A stretch of 15,104 nt of DNA from Clostridium collagenovorans DSM 3089 (lineage in GTDB: Bacteria; Bacillota; Clostridia; Clostridiales; Clostridiaceae): the NCBI RefSeq assembly GCF_900130005.1, contig NZ_FQXP01000020.1, positions 1 through 15,104 on the forward strand, written 5' to 3'. The notes below the pieces were generated by a model, which ran no database searches, was not told the origin of the DNA, and saw only the letters and a program-made list of their open reading frames with translations. Made by a program: the position numbers and the translations under genes. Position 1 is the first letter of the stretch. Every line of letters begins with the position of its first letter. Below, piece after piece: positions 1 to 6,900 of this stretch.

Positions 1-76
1 AGAAGGATTAAGATTCGCTATCAGAGAAGGTGGAAGAACAGTTGGTTCAGGAGTTGTTACTACAATAACTGAGTAA
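1..76 (+). CDS. tuf: Elongation factor Tu, C-terminal end (partial, first copy)
   Basis: The gene enters from the left edge; only the last 24 codons and the TAA stop are visible. The translation ends in FAIREGGRTVGSGVVTTITE, the typical end of domain 3 of bacterial EF-Tu. EF-Tu is the GTPase that carries aminoacyl-tRNA to the ribosomal A site in the cytoplasm. A second tuf begins at 15023, so this genome has two copies bracketing the cluster. Identity of the two copies cannot be compared here because opposite ends are visible. The family call is very secure. Confidence 0.97.
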   Translation, partial: EGLRFAIREGGRTVGSGVVTTITE

Positions 77-111
77 TTGTAATTCGTTTTTATGATATAT
101 ATCTTTTGAGT

Positions 112-132
112 AGGACTGGTACCCCCAGTCCT
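112..132 (+). terminator. Hairpin after tuf, possible terminator without U-tract
   Basis: AGGACTGG (112-119) pairs perfectly with CCAGTCCT (125-132) around a 5-base loop. It is a GC-rich 8-bp stem in an AT-rich gap, 35 bases after the tuf stop and before a new promoter, the place where a terminator is expected. The bases after it (CTTGAAAG) are not a T-run, so intrinsic termination would be weak. It may instead protect the 3' end of the tuf mRNA. Confidence 0.45.
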
Positions 133-181
133 CTTGAAAGTAAATTACATATATTAACTACAGAAATAAAACACTGTTTAG

Positions 182-210
182 TTGACATGTAATATAAGTT
201 ATGATAAATT
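182..210 (+). promoter_or_regulatory. Promoter of the rpmG-secE-nusG-rplKA unit
   Basis: The -35 box is TTGACA (182-187), followed by a 17-base spacer ending in TGA and the -10 box TAAATT (205-210). This is a housekeeping sigma-A type promoter with an extended -10. Transcription should start near A216/A217, about 50 bases before rpmG. The same layout recurs at three other promoters in this window. Confidence 0.75.
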
Positions 211-265
211 AATTTAAGTGATAAAGCTTTTAAAGTTTTATTTATAAGCTAGGAGGTGTCATAAG

Positions 266-415
266 GTGAGAGTAAGAGTAACTTTAGCATGTTCAGATTG
301 CAAACAAAGAAATTACAACACTATGAAGAACAAGAAGAACGATCCTGAGAGAATTGAAATGAACAAGTATTGTAAATTCTGTCACAAGCATACACTTCAT
401 AAAGAAACAAAATAA
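266..415 (+). CDS. rpmG: 50S ribosomal protein L33
   Basis: A 49-residue protein starting MRVRVTLACSDCKQRNYNTM, the usual length and sequence of bacterial L33. The start is GTG at 266, with AGGAGG at 251-256 nine bases upstream. Two CxxC pairs (C9/C12 and C36/C39) are intact, so this is the zinc-binding form of L33. Many Firmicutes also carry a zinc-free paralogue elsewhere that replaces it under zinc starvation; none is visible here. L33 sits near the E site of the large subunit. The gene is first in its transcript and is followed after 35 bases by secE. Confidence 0.95.
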   Translation: MRVRVTLACSDCKQRNYNTMKNKKNDPERIEMNKYCKFCHKHTLHKETK

Positions 416-450
416 TATAGCGTTCATTTTAAGTTGGGGATGTGAATAAT

Positions 451-675
451 ATGGCTGTTAATGGGAAAGTTAAAGCAGTAGATGCCTCTAGTGATAAAGG
501 TATGTTAAATTTTTTTAGAGGGCTTAAGGCTGAGTTTAAAAGAATTACATGGCCCCCAAAGAAAGACGTTAAAAAGACTGCAACTGCGGTAATTGGTTTT
601 TGTGTAATGTATATGATCCTTGTAGGTCTTTTGGATTTAGGGTTCAATAATATTTTTAAAATTATTTTTAGATAG
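451..675 (+). CDS. secE: Preprotein translocase subunit SecE
   Basis: A 74-residue protein with the short single-span layout of Gram-positive SecE. Residues 19-42 form the conserved amphipathic helix with the hallmark KRITWPPKKDV; residues about 44-64 are the single membrane span. It clamps the two halves of SecY in the SecYEG channel that exports proteins across the membrane. I chose ATG 451 because GGGGA at 436-440 lies ten bases upstream. An in-frame GTG at 442 would be only one base from that site and is very unlikely. The next gene is nusG, the common secE-nusG pairing in bacteria. Confidence 0.95.
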   Translation: MAVNGKVKAVDASSDKGMLNFFRGLKAEFKRITWPPKKDVKKTATAVIGFCVMYMILVGLLDLGFNNIFKIIFR

Positions 676-680
676 TTTAA

Positions 681-718
681 AGGAGGTAGGGACAGTTGAG
701 TTATAAGTCCCTTTAGTT
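681..718 (+). promoter_or_regulatory. nusG translation initiation region with hairpin between SD and start
   Basis: A perfect AGGAGG (681-686) stands 32 bases before the nusG ATG, far beyond the usual 5-10. Between them AGGGAC (688-693) pairs with GTCCCT (707-712). If that 6-bp stem forms, only seven unpaired bases remain between the SD and ATG 719. Alternatively the SD serves a six-codon reading frame, TTG 696 to TAG 714-716 (MSYKSL), which ends two bases before the ATG and would couple translation to nusG. Both readings come from the sequence alone. Confidence 0.55.
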
Positions 719-1246
719 ATGAATGATGATAATATAAGATGGTATGTTGTTCATACATATTCCGGGTATGAAAATAAGGTTAAAGCCAATATCGAAAAAG
801 TTGTAGAGAACAGGAATTTACACGGCTTCATCCACGACATTCAAGTTCCTATGGAAGAACAAGTGGAGATAAAAGAAGACGGCAAACAAAAGGTTACTTT
901 GAAAAAATTATTCCCAGGGTATGTTATGATTAAAATGATTATGACAGATGACTCTTGGTATGTAGTTAGAAATACTAGAGGGGTAACAGGATTTGTCGGG
1001 CCAGGATCTAAACCAGTACCTCTTACAGAAGAAGAAGTTGAGTCTATGGGTATTGTTGAAAATGGCATAGAGTTAGATTTTGAGGTAGGAGATAATGTAC
1101 AGATAATCTCTGGTGCATTAAAAGATTGCGTTGCATTAATCCAAGAGATTTATGTAGATAGACGCAAAGTTTCAGCGTTAGTTAATATGTTTGGTAGGGA
1201 AACACCTGCTGAACTTGATTTTAATCAAATAAAAATAATAGATTAA
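719..1246 (+). CDS. nusG: Transcription termination/antitermination factor NusG
   Basis: A 175-residue NusG. The NGN domain spans about residues 7-110, with the hallmark WYVVHTYSGYENKVKANIEK at the start and the polymerase-contacting LFPGYVMIKM in the middle. A KOW domain follows (about 118-175), ending in the conserved NMFGRETPAELDFNQ. NusG rides on RNA polymerase and affects pausing, and its KOW domain contacts Rho or ribosomal protein S10 in studied bacteria. ATG 719 is the only usable start, because an in-frame stop lies at 704-706 and no other start codon falls between. The KOW core is unusual: GALKDCVALIQEI (132-144) lacks the usual glycine and both aromatic residues. Confidence 0.96.
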   Translation: MNDDNIRWYVVHTYSGYENKVKANIEKVVENRNLHGFIHDIQVPMEEQVEIKEDGKQKVTLKKLFPGYVMIKMIMTDDSWYVVRNTRGVTGFVGPGSKPVPLTEEEVESMGIVENGIELDFEVGDNVQIISGALKDCVALIQEIYVDRRKVSALVNMFGRETPAELDFNQIKIID

Positions 1247-1250
1247 TTGC

Positions 1251-1305
1251 TTATTTAAGACTAATTGTCTTAATAAGTGGGAGGATTAATAATCCGCATA
1301 ACCAC
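1251..1305 (+). promoter_or_regulatory. L1 autoregulatory leader before rplK (23S rRNA mimic)
   Basis: GTGG (1277-1280) pairs with CCAC (1302-1305) and GGATT (1283-1287) with AATCC (1291-1295). The unpaired GA on one side faces GCATAA on the other. The strand GTGGGAGG is the same as in the L1-binding helix of 23S rRNA, and AACCAC resembles its partner strand. L1 binding to such mRNA mimics represses the L11-L1 transcript in many bacteria. A second hairpin (TTAT plus TAAGAC, 1251-1261, against GTCTTAATAA, 1267-1276, one bulged T) abuts it directly and could stack on it. Confidence 0.75.
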
Positions 1306-1325
1306 AATTTAGGAGGTGTAAACTC

Positions 1326-1751
1326 ATGGCTAAAAAAGTTACAGGAATGATAAAACTTCAGCTTCCAGCTGGAAAGGCTACACCAGCTCCACCGGTTGGT
1401 CCAGCTTTAGGACAACACGGTGTTAATATAATGGCGTTTACAAAGGAATTCAATGCAAAGACTGCTAATCAAGCAGGTATGATTATTCCGGTTGTAATCA
1501 CTGTTTACCAAGATAGATCATTCAGCTTTATTTTAAAAACTCCACCAGCTGCAGTATTAATTAAGAAAGCAGCAGGATTAGAGAGTGGTTCAGCAGAACC
1601 AAACAGAAAGAAAGTTGCTAAGATCACTATGGCTCAAGTTAAAGAAATTGCTGAGTTAAAGATGCCAGACTTAAACGCTGCTTCAGTTGAGACTGCAATG
1701 AGCATGATCGCTGGAACTGCAAGAAGTATGGGTGTTGAAGTAGTAGAATAG
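1326..1751 (+). CDS. rplK: 50S ribosomal protein L11
   Basis: A 141-residue protein of standard length. The N-terminal domain shows the proline-rich PAGKATPAPPVGPALGQHGV segment (about 15-34), where thiostrepton-resistance mutations fall in other bacteria; the prolines are intact. The C-terminal domain (about 70-141) binds the 23S GTPase-associated region and ends in TARSMGVEVVE. L11 forms the base of the L7/L12 stalk and is needed for factor-dependent GTP hydrolysis and for RelA activation. ATG 1326 has AGGAGG at 1311-1316, nine bases upstream. It is followed after 64 bases by rplA. Confidence 0.97.
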   Translation: MAKKVTGMIKLQLPAGKATPAPPVGPALGQHGVNIMAFTKEFNAKTANQAGMIIPVVITVYQDRSFSFILKTPPAAVLIKKAAGLESGSAEPNRKKVAKITMAQVKEIAELKMPDLNAASVETAMSMIAGTARSMGVEVVE

Positions 1752-1772
1752 TTATTATTCTTAGGTAGAAAA

Positions 1773-1799
1773 GTGGGAGGTAGTAACCGTTAATACCAC
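1773..1799 (+). promoter_or_regulatory. L1 autoregulatory leader before rplA (23S rRNA mimic)
   Basis: GTGG (1773-1776) pairs with CCAC (1796-1799), with a small inner stem GGT (1779-1781) with ACC (1786-1788). GTGGGAGG on one side and AATACCAC on the other each match the E. coli 23S L1-stalk helix as I recall it. The hairpin ends one base before the AAGGAGG that serves rplA (1801-1807), so bound L1 could block initiation. This is the second such site in the same transcript. Confidence 0.75.
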
Positions 1800-1815
1800 A
1801 AAGGAGGATGTTATT

Positions 1816-2514
1816 ATGCCAAAAAGAGGTAAGAATTACATAGAAAGTGCTAAGCTTGTTGATAAGCACACTTTATATACACCAGTAGAAGCTATTGAGC
1901 TTGCTGTAAAAACATCTAAAGCTAAATTTGATGAAACTATTGAATTAGCAGTAAGATTAGGGGTAGACCCAAGACATGCAGACCAACAAGTAAGAGGAGC
2001 TGTTGTACTTCCTCACGGAACAGGTAAAACTGTTAAAGTTTTAGTTTTTGCTAAAGGTGACAAAGCTAAAGAAGCAGAAGCTGCTGGAGCAGATTTTGTA
2101 GGAGCAGAAGAATTAGTTGAAAAGATTCAAAAAGAAAACTGGTTCGACTTCGACATAGCTGTTGCAACACCAGACATGATGGGATTAGTTGGTAGAATAG
2201 GTAGAGTTTTAGGACCTAAAGGATTAATGCCAAACCCAAAATCAGGTACAGTTACATTTGATGTAGCTAAAGCTATTGCTGAAATTAAAGCTGGTAAAGT
2301 TGAATATAGAGTTGACAAAACTTCTATCGTTCACGTACCAATCGGTAAAAAATCATTTGGTGCTGAAAAGTTACAAGATAACTTTAAAGTATTAATGGAA
2401 GCTTTAATTAAGGCTAAACCAGCTGCTGCTAAGGGGCAATACCTTAAATCAGTATCAGTTTCTAGCACAATGGGGCCTGGAGCAAAAGTTAATCCAATAA
2501 AAGTTTTAGAATAG
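1816..2514 (+). CDS. rplA: 50S ribosomal protein L1
   Basis: A 232-residue protein, normal for bacterial L1. It starts MPKRGKNYIESAKLVDKHTL and carries the conserved central stretch GRIGRVLGPKGLMPNPKSGT (about 127-146) and the terminal SSTMGPGAKVNP. L1 binds the 23S stalk that moves deacylated tRNA out of the E site, and it represses its own operon by binding mRNA copies of that site. ATG 1816 has AAGGAGG at 1801-1807, eight bases upstream. The rplJ promoter begins three bases after the stop codon with no terminator between, so readthrough into rplJ is possible. Confidence 0.97.
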   Translation: MPKRGKNYIESAKLVDKHTLYTPVEAIELAVKTSKAKFDETIELAVRLGVDPRHADQQVRGAVVLPHGTGKTVKVLVFAKGDKAKEAEAAGADFVGAEELVEKIQKENWFDFDIAVATPDMMGLVGRIGRVLGPKGLMPNPKSGTVTFDVAKAIAEIKAGKVEYRVDKTSIVHVPIGKKSFGAEKLQDNFKVLMEALIKAKPAAAKGQYLKSVSVSSTMGPGAKVNPIKVLE

Positions 2515-2516
2515 TA

Positions 2517-2545
2517 TTGACTAATATGCACAACCATGATATAAT
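2517..2545 (+). promoter_or_regulatory. Promoter of rplJ-rplL
   Basis: TTGACT (2517-2522), a 17-base spacer ending in TGA, and a perfect TATAAT (2540-2545). This is the closest match to sigma-A consensus in the window. Transcription should start near A2551-G2553. The -10 box lies within an inverted repeat: CACAA and CATGA (2529-2533 and 2535-2539) mirror TCATG and TTGTG (2549-2558), with C2534 unmatched. Confidence 0.85.
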
Positions 2546-2585
2546 ATGTCATGTTGTGAATAATTATCAAGAAAATAAATATTTA

Positions 2586-2700
2586 AAGTATTCCGTAGAC
2601 AGTAGGTGCGAAAGCGTAAGATGATTCGCCTACCGAGGTTTCCATACTTGTTGATAGTAATGGTCTCTTCGTATGTCTGCGGAGAGGCTTTGATTTTTAT
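2586..2700 (+). promoter_or_regulatory. L10 leader: ribosomal protein-controlled transcription attenuator
   Basis: This matches the L10 leader RNA family, in which the L10-L7/L12 complex binds the rplJ leader. A base stem AAGTAT (2586-2591) with ATACTT (2644-2649) encloses GTAGGTG (2602-2608) paired with CGCCTAC (2627-2633). A terminator stem follows (2662-2671 with 2680-2689) and then a T-rich tail to 2700. CCGTAGACA (2593-2601) can also pair over nine bases, one G-U, with TGTCTGCGG (2674-2682). That would break the terminator and let transcription continue. Protein binding should favour the terminator when L10 is in excess. Confidence 0.85.
2662..2700 (+). terminator. Attenuator terminator in the L10 leader
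   Basis: A 10-bp stem (2662-2671 with 2680-2689, including three G-U pairs) and an 8-base loop, followed by TTTGATTTTTAT. It lies before rplJ rather than after a gene, so it acts as a regulated attenuator. Its right arm is also the partner of the antiterminator strand at 2593-2601. Confidence 0.75.
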
Positions 2701-2734
2701 ATAGCAAAATAAACTGTGAGGAGGTGGACACACA

Positions 2735-3241
2735 GTGTTAAGCAAAAACAGAGAATTAAAAGAAGCTAAAGTTCAAGAGATTAAAAGCAAGCTAGAGAAA
2801 GCTCAAGCTGTAATCCTTGCAGACTATCAAGGGCTTAATGTTGAAGAAGATACAGAATTAAGAAAGAAATTAAGAGAAGCAGGTGTTGAATACAAAGTAT
2901 ACAAAAACACTTTAGCAATACTTGCACTTAAAGAAATAGGAATCGAAGGTTTAGATGAGTTCTTAAAAGGACCAGTATCTATGGCTATCAGCTACGACGA
3001 TCCTACTGCACCAGCTAGAGTTTTAAATGATTTTGCTAAAGATCATAAAAAATTAGAGCTTAAAGCAGGTTTAGTTCAAGGCGAAGTTTACGATCTTGAT
3101 AAGGTTAAAAAACTTGCAGCTATTCCATCAAAAGAAGTGTTACTTGCAAAACTTCTTGGAAGCTTCAAAGCGCCATTATCTAATTTAGCATACTTATTAA
3201 ACGCAATAAAAGAGAAAAAAGAGAGTGAGTCAGCAGAATAG
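2735..3241 (+). CDS. rplJ: 50S ribosomal protein L10
   Basis: A 168-residue protein. The N-terminal rRNA-binding domain has the family segment AVILADYQGLNVEEDTELRK and, further on, EYKVYKNTLAILAL; the C-terminal helix (about 135-160) binds L7/L12 dimers. L10 anchors the L7/L12 stalk on 23S rRNA and, with L12, represses its own leader. The start is GTG at 2735, with AGGAGG at 2719-2724 ten bases upstream. The sequence right after this start (MLSKNRELKEAKVQEI) aligns with where the family normally begins. rplL follows after 31 bases. Confidence 0.96.
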   Translation: MLSKNRELKEAKVQEIKSKLEKAQAVILADYQGLNVEEDTELRKKLREAGVEYKVYKNTLAILALKEIGIEGLDEFLKGPVSMAISYDDPTAPARVLNDFAKDHKKLELKAGLVQGEVYDLDKVKKLAAIPSKEVLLAKLLGSFKAPLSNLAYLLNAIKEKKESESAE

Positions 3242-3272
3242 GCCTGACTAATAATTTGGAGGTGTACTTAAA

Positions 3273-3638
3273 ATGACAAGAGAAGATATCATTCAAGCTA
3301 TAAAAGAAATGTCAGTTATGGAATTAAACGAATTAGTAACTGCTTGTGAAGAGGAATTTGGAGTAAGCGCTGCTGCTCCTGTTGCTGTTGCAGGTGGAGC
3401 TGTTGCAGGTGCTGCAGCAGAAGAGAAGAGCGAATTTGAAGTAGTATTAGCTAGCGCTGGTTCTCAAAAGATCAAAGTTATTAAAGTTGTTAGAGAATTA
3501 ACAGGATTAGGATTAAAAGAAGCTAAGGATATAGTTGATGGAGCTCCTAAGACATTAAAAGAAGGCATAGCTAAAGAAGAAGCTGAAAAAATGAAAGCAC
3601 AACTTGAAGAAGTTGGAGCTAGCGTTGAATTAAAATAG
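3273..3638 (+). CDS. rplL: 50S ribosomal protein L7/L12
   Basis: A 121-residue protein with the full three-part layout. The N-terminal dimerisation helices are residues 1-30, the alanine/glycine-rich hinge about 32-50, and the C-terminal factor-binding domain about 53-121, with GLGLKEAKDIVDGAPKTLKE. Several dimers sit on L10 and recruit EF-G, EF-Tu and other GTPases to the ribosome. ATG 3273 has GGAGG at 3258-3262, ten bases upstream. A strong terminator 28 bases after the stop ends the transcript. Confidence 0.97.
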   Translation: MTREDIIQAIKEMSVMELNELVTACEEEFGVSAAAPVAVAGGAVAGAAAEEKSEFEVVLASAGSQKIKVIKVVRELTGLGLKEAKDIVDGAPKTLKEGIAKEEAEKMKAQLEEVGASVELK

Positions 3639-3665
3639 TTTCTATTTAATCAATAGGCCAAATAC

Positions 3666-3698
3666 AAGGGCACTTTTCAAAAGAAAGTGCCCTTTTTT
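3666..3698 (+). terminator. Intrinsic terminator after rplL
   Basis: AAGGGCACTTT (3666-3676) pairs perfectly with AAAGTGCCCTT (3684-3694), followed by six T in a row (3693-3698). This is the clearest terminator in the window. It separates rplJ-rplL from rpoB-rpoC, which have a promoter only 13 bases further on. Confidence 0.92.
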
Positions 3699-3710
3699 AA
3701 AATTAAAGGT

Positions 3711-3739
3711 TTGACACAAAAGCACTATTGTGATAATAT
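3711..3739 (+). promoter_or_regulatory. Main rpoB-rpoC promoter
   Basis: TTGACA (3711-3716), a 17-base spacer ending in TGA, and TAATAT (3734-3739). Start expected near A3744/A3745, giving a leader of about 175 bases. Within the spacer CACAA (3715-3719) and TTGTG (3728-3732) form an inverted repeat overlapping the end of the -35 box and the extended -10. Confidence 0.8.
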
Positions 3740-3784
3740 AAATAATTGCATTGATTTAATAAAGTACGGATTATTTCAAAAAAA

Positions 3785-3839
3785 CAATATTATGATATAA
3801 ATGGTAATATTGAATTATTTTCATAATATTGGATACAAT
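3785..3839 (+). promoter_or_regulatory. Possible second rpoB promoter with an 11-bp inverted repeat
   Basis: CAATATTATGA (3785-3795) is repeated in inverse as TCATAATATTG (3821-3831), 25 bases apart and perfect. TTGAAT (3810-3815), 18 bases, then TACAAT (3834-3839) could be a second promoter, with the right arm of the repeat inside its spacer. In RNA from the upstream promoter the repeat would fold as a hairpin. The region is AT-rich, so the promoter match may be chance. Confidence 0.4.
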
Positions 3840-3879
3840 AAAGAGTAGATAAGTATGCATTGAGTGTGCACAAAAAGTG

Positions 3880-3912
3880 CTCCCTTTGCCTATTTTTACT
3901 TTAAGCAAGGAG
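3880..3912 (+). promoter_or_regulatory. Hairpin that could cover the rpoB ribosome binding site
   Basis: CTCC (3880-3883) and TTGC (3886-3889) can pair with GGAG (3909-3912) and GCAA (3905-3908), leaving a two-base bulge and a 15-base loop. The right arm contains AAGGAG (3907-3912), the ribosome binding site for ATG 3922. If it forms, rpoB initiation would be restrained. The pairing is clear; the regulatory role is inference. Confidence 0.45.
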
Positions 3913-3921
3913 TGAAAGCTG

Positions 3922-6900
3922 ATGGTACATCCTGTCCAAGTTGGTAAAAGAACCAGAATGAGCTTTTCTAAAGTTAAAGAAGTTACAACAATGCCAAACT
4001 TAATCGAAGTCCAACTAAATTCATACAAGTGGTTTTTAGAAGAAGGGCTTAAGGAAGTATTTGACGATATAAATCCTATCCAAGATTATACTGGCAACCT
4101 AGTACTTGAATTTGTAGATTATACTCTAGAAGAAGATAACTACAAATATTCCGTGGAAGAATGCAAAGATAGAGACGCTACTTATGCAGCACCACTAAAA
4201 GTAAAGGTTAGATTACGTAACAATGAAACTGGTGAAATTAAAGAACAAGAAGTCTTTATGGGTGATATACCTTTAATGACTGAACAAGGTACATTTGTAA
4301 TTAATGGTGCTGAGAGGGTTATAGTAAGCCAATTAGTTAGATCACCAGGGGCATATTACAACCACACTGTTGATAAAACAGGTAAGCAACTATTCTCTGC
4401 TACAATAATCCCTAATAGAGGGGCATGGCTAGAATTTGAAACTGATTCTAATAGCATAATGTATGTAAGAATAGACAAAACTAGAAAATTACCTATAACG
4501 ATTTTAGCAAGAGCTATGGGTTATGGAAGTGACGCAGAAATCATAAACTTCTTTGGTGAAGAAGAAAGATTAAGCGCTACTATGGAAAAAGACAATACTA
4601 AAACAGAAGAAGAAGGATTACTAGAAATCTATAAGAGACTAAGACCAGGTGAACCACCAACAGTTGATAGTGCTAAGTCTTTAATAGATGCATTATTCTT
4701 TGATCCTAAGAGATATGATTTATCAAAAGTTGGTAGATATAAATTTAATAAGAAGTTAGCTTTATCATTAAGAATTGCTAACCAAATTTCAGTAGATAAT
4801 ATTATCAACCCTAAAACAGGTGAGATAATTGTTGAAGCTGGAGCTAAAATCACTAGAGAGCAAGCAAGTCAAATCCAAAATGCTGGTATCAATAGTGTTG
4901 ATGTATTAGTTGAAGATAAGAAAATAAGAGTAATAGGAAATAATTTTGTAGATATAAATGAACAAGTTGAGTTTGATATCACAGATTTAAATATAAGAGA
5001 GATGGTTCACTATCCAACTCTTAAAGCTATATTAGATAACTACTCAGATGAAGAAACTATTAAAGAAGAAATTCTTAAAAACATTAGCAAACTAATACCT
5101 AAACATATAATAAAAGATGATATATATGCTACTATTAGTTATGAAATTGGCTTAGCGTACAATATTGGTGAAAATGATGATATAGACCACTTAGGAAACA
5201 GAAGATTAAGATCTGTAGGTGAATTATTACAAAACCAATATAGAATAGGTCTTTCAAGAATGGAAAGAGTTGTTAGAGAAAGAATGACAATTCAAGACCA
5301 AGAGGGAATACATCCTCAAGGATTAATTAATATAAGACCTGTTACAGCAGCTATTAAAGAATTCTTTGGTAGTTCACAGTTATCGCAGTTCATGGATCAA
5401 ACAAATCCATTATCTGAGTTAACTCATAAGAGAAGATTATCTGCTCTTGGACCTGGAGGTCTTTCAAGAGAAAGAGCTGGTTTCGAAGTAAGAGACGTTC
5501 ACCATTCTCACTATGGAAGAATGTGTCCTATCGAGACTCCAGAGGGACCAAACATCGGATTAATTAACTCATTAGCTACATATGCTAAAGTTAATGAATT
5601 TGGATTTATGGAAACAGCTTATAGAGTTGTTAAAGATGGTAGAGTAACTGAGGAAATAAAATACTTCACAGCTGATGAAGAAGATGGATATCTAGTTGCT
5701 CAAGCTAATGAACCTTTAGATGAAAATGGATACTTTATAGATAAAAAAGTAACTGTTAGAGATAGAGAAGAAGTATTAATTGTACCAAACACAGAAGTTG
5801 ATTTAATGGACGTATCTCCAAGACAGATTGTATCTGTAGCTACAGCTATGATACCATTCCTTGAGAACGATGACGCAACACGTGCCCTAATGGGATCAAA
5901 CATGCAACGTCAGGCAGTTCCATTATTAAAACCAAGTTCACCTATAGTAGGTACAGGAATTGAAAATAAAGCTGCTGTAGATTCAGGGGTATTACCTAAA
6001 TCAAAGTATGCAGGAGAAGTTATTTATGTAAGTGCTAATGAAGTTAAGGTTAAGAGAACTTCAAATGGTGTTATAGATACTTATAAACTTCTTAAGTTTA
6101 AGAGATCTAACCAAGGTACTTGTATAAATCAAAGACCTTTAGTCTCAAAAGGAGAAATAGTAGAGGCTGGTACAGTTTTAGCAGATGGACCATCTACTGA
6201 TCTTGGAGAAATAGCATTAGGTAAGAATATACGTATAGGATTTATAACTTGGGAAGGTTATAACTATGAGGATGCTATGTTAGTATCTGAAGAACTTGTA
6301 CGTGATGATATATTTACATCTATTCATATAGAAGAATATGAAGCAGAAGCTAGAGATACTAAGCTAGGGCCTGAAGAAATCACAAGAGATATACCAAACG
6401 TTGGTGATGATGCGCTTAAAGATTTAGATGAGCGTGGAATAATCAGAATCGGTGCAGAGGTAAGAGCTGGTGATATTCTTGTAGGTAAAGTTACTCCAAA
6501 GGGAGAAACAGAGCTTACTGCTGAAGAAAGATTATTAAGAGCTATCTTTGGTGAAAAGGCTAGAGAAGTAAGAGATACTTCTTTAAGAGTTCCTCATGGT
6601 GCTACTGGTATAATAGTAGATGTAAAAGTATTCACAAGAGAAAATGGTGATGAACTTCCACCAGGAGTAAATAAATTAGTTAGATGTTATATAGCAGAGA
6701 AGAGAAAAATATCTGTTGGTGATAAAATGGCCGGTAGACACGGAAACAAAGGGGTTATCTCTAGAGTTCTTCCTGTTGAAGATATGCCATTCTTACCAGA
6801 CGGAAGAGCTCTTCAAATATGCTTAAACCCTCTAGGGGTTCCATCTCGTATGAACATCGGTCAGGTACTTGAGGTTCACTTAGGATGGGCAGCTAGTCAA

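Noticed and set aside
156..183. Imperfect inverted repeat AACTACAG/CTGTTTAGTT before the rpmG promoter
   Set aside because: Short, bulged and AT-rich; likely chance.
442..450. Upstream GTG start for secE
   Set aside because: It lies one base from the only SD; ATG 451 is correctly spaced.
3868..3880. Short hairpin GCAC-AAAAA-GTGC in the rpoB leader
   Set aside because: Only 4 bp and no T-run; too weak to call.
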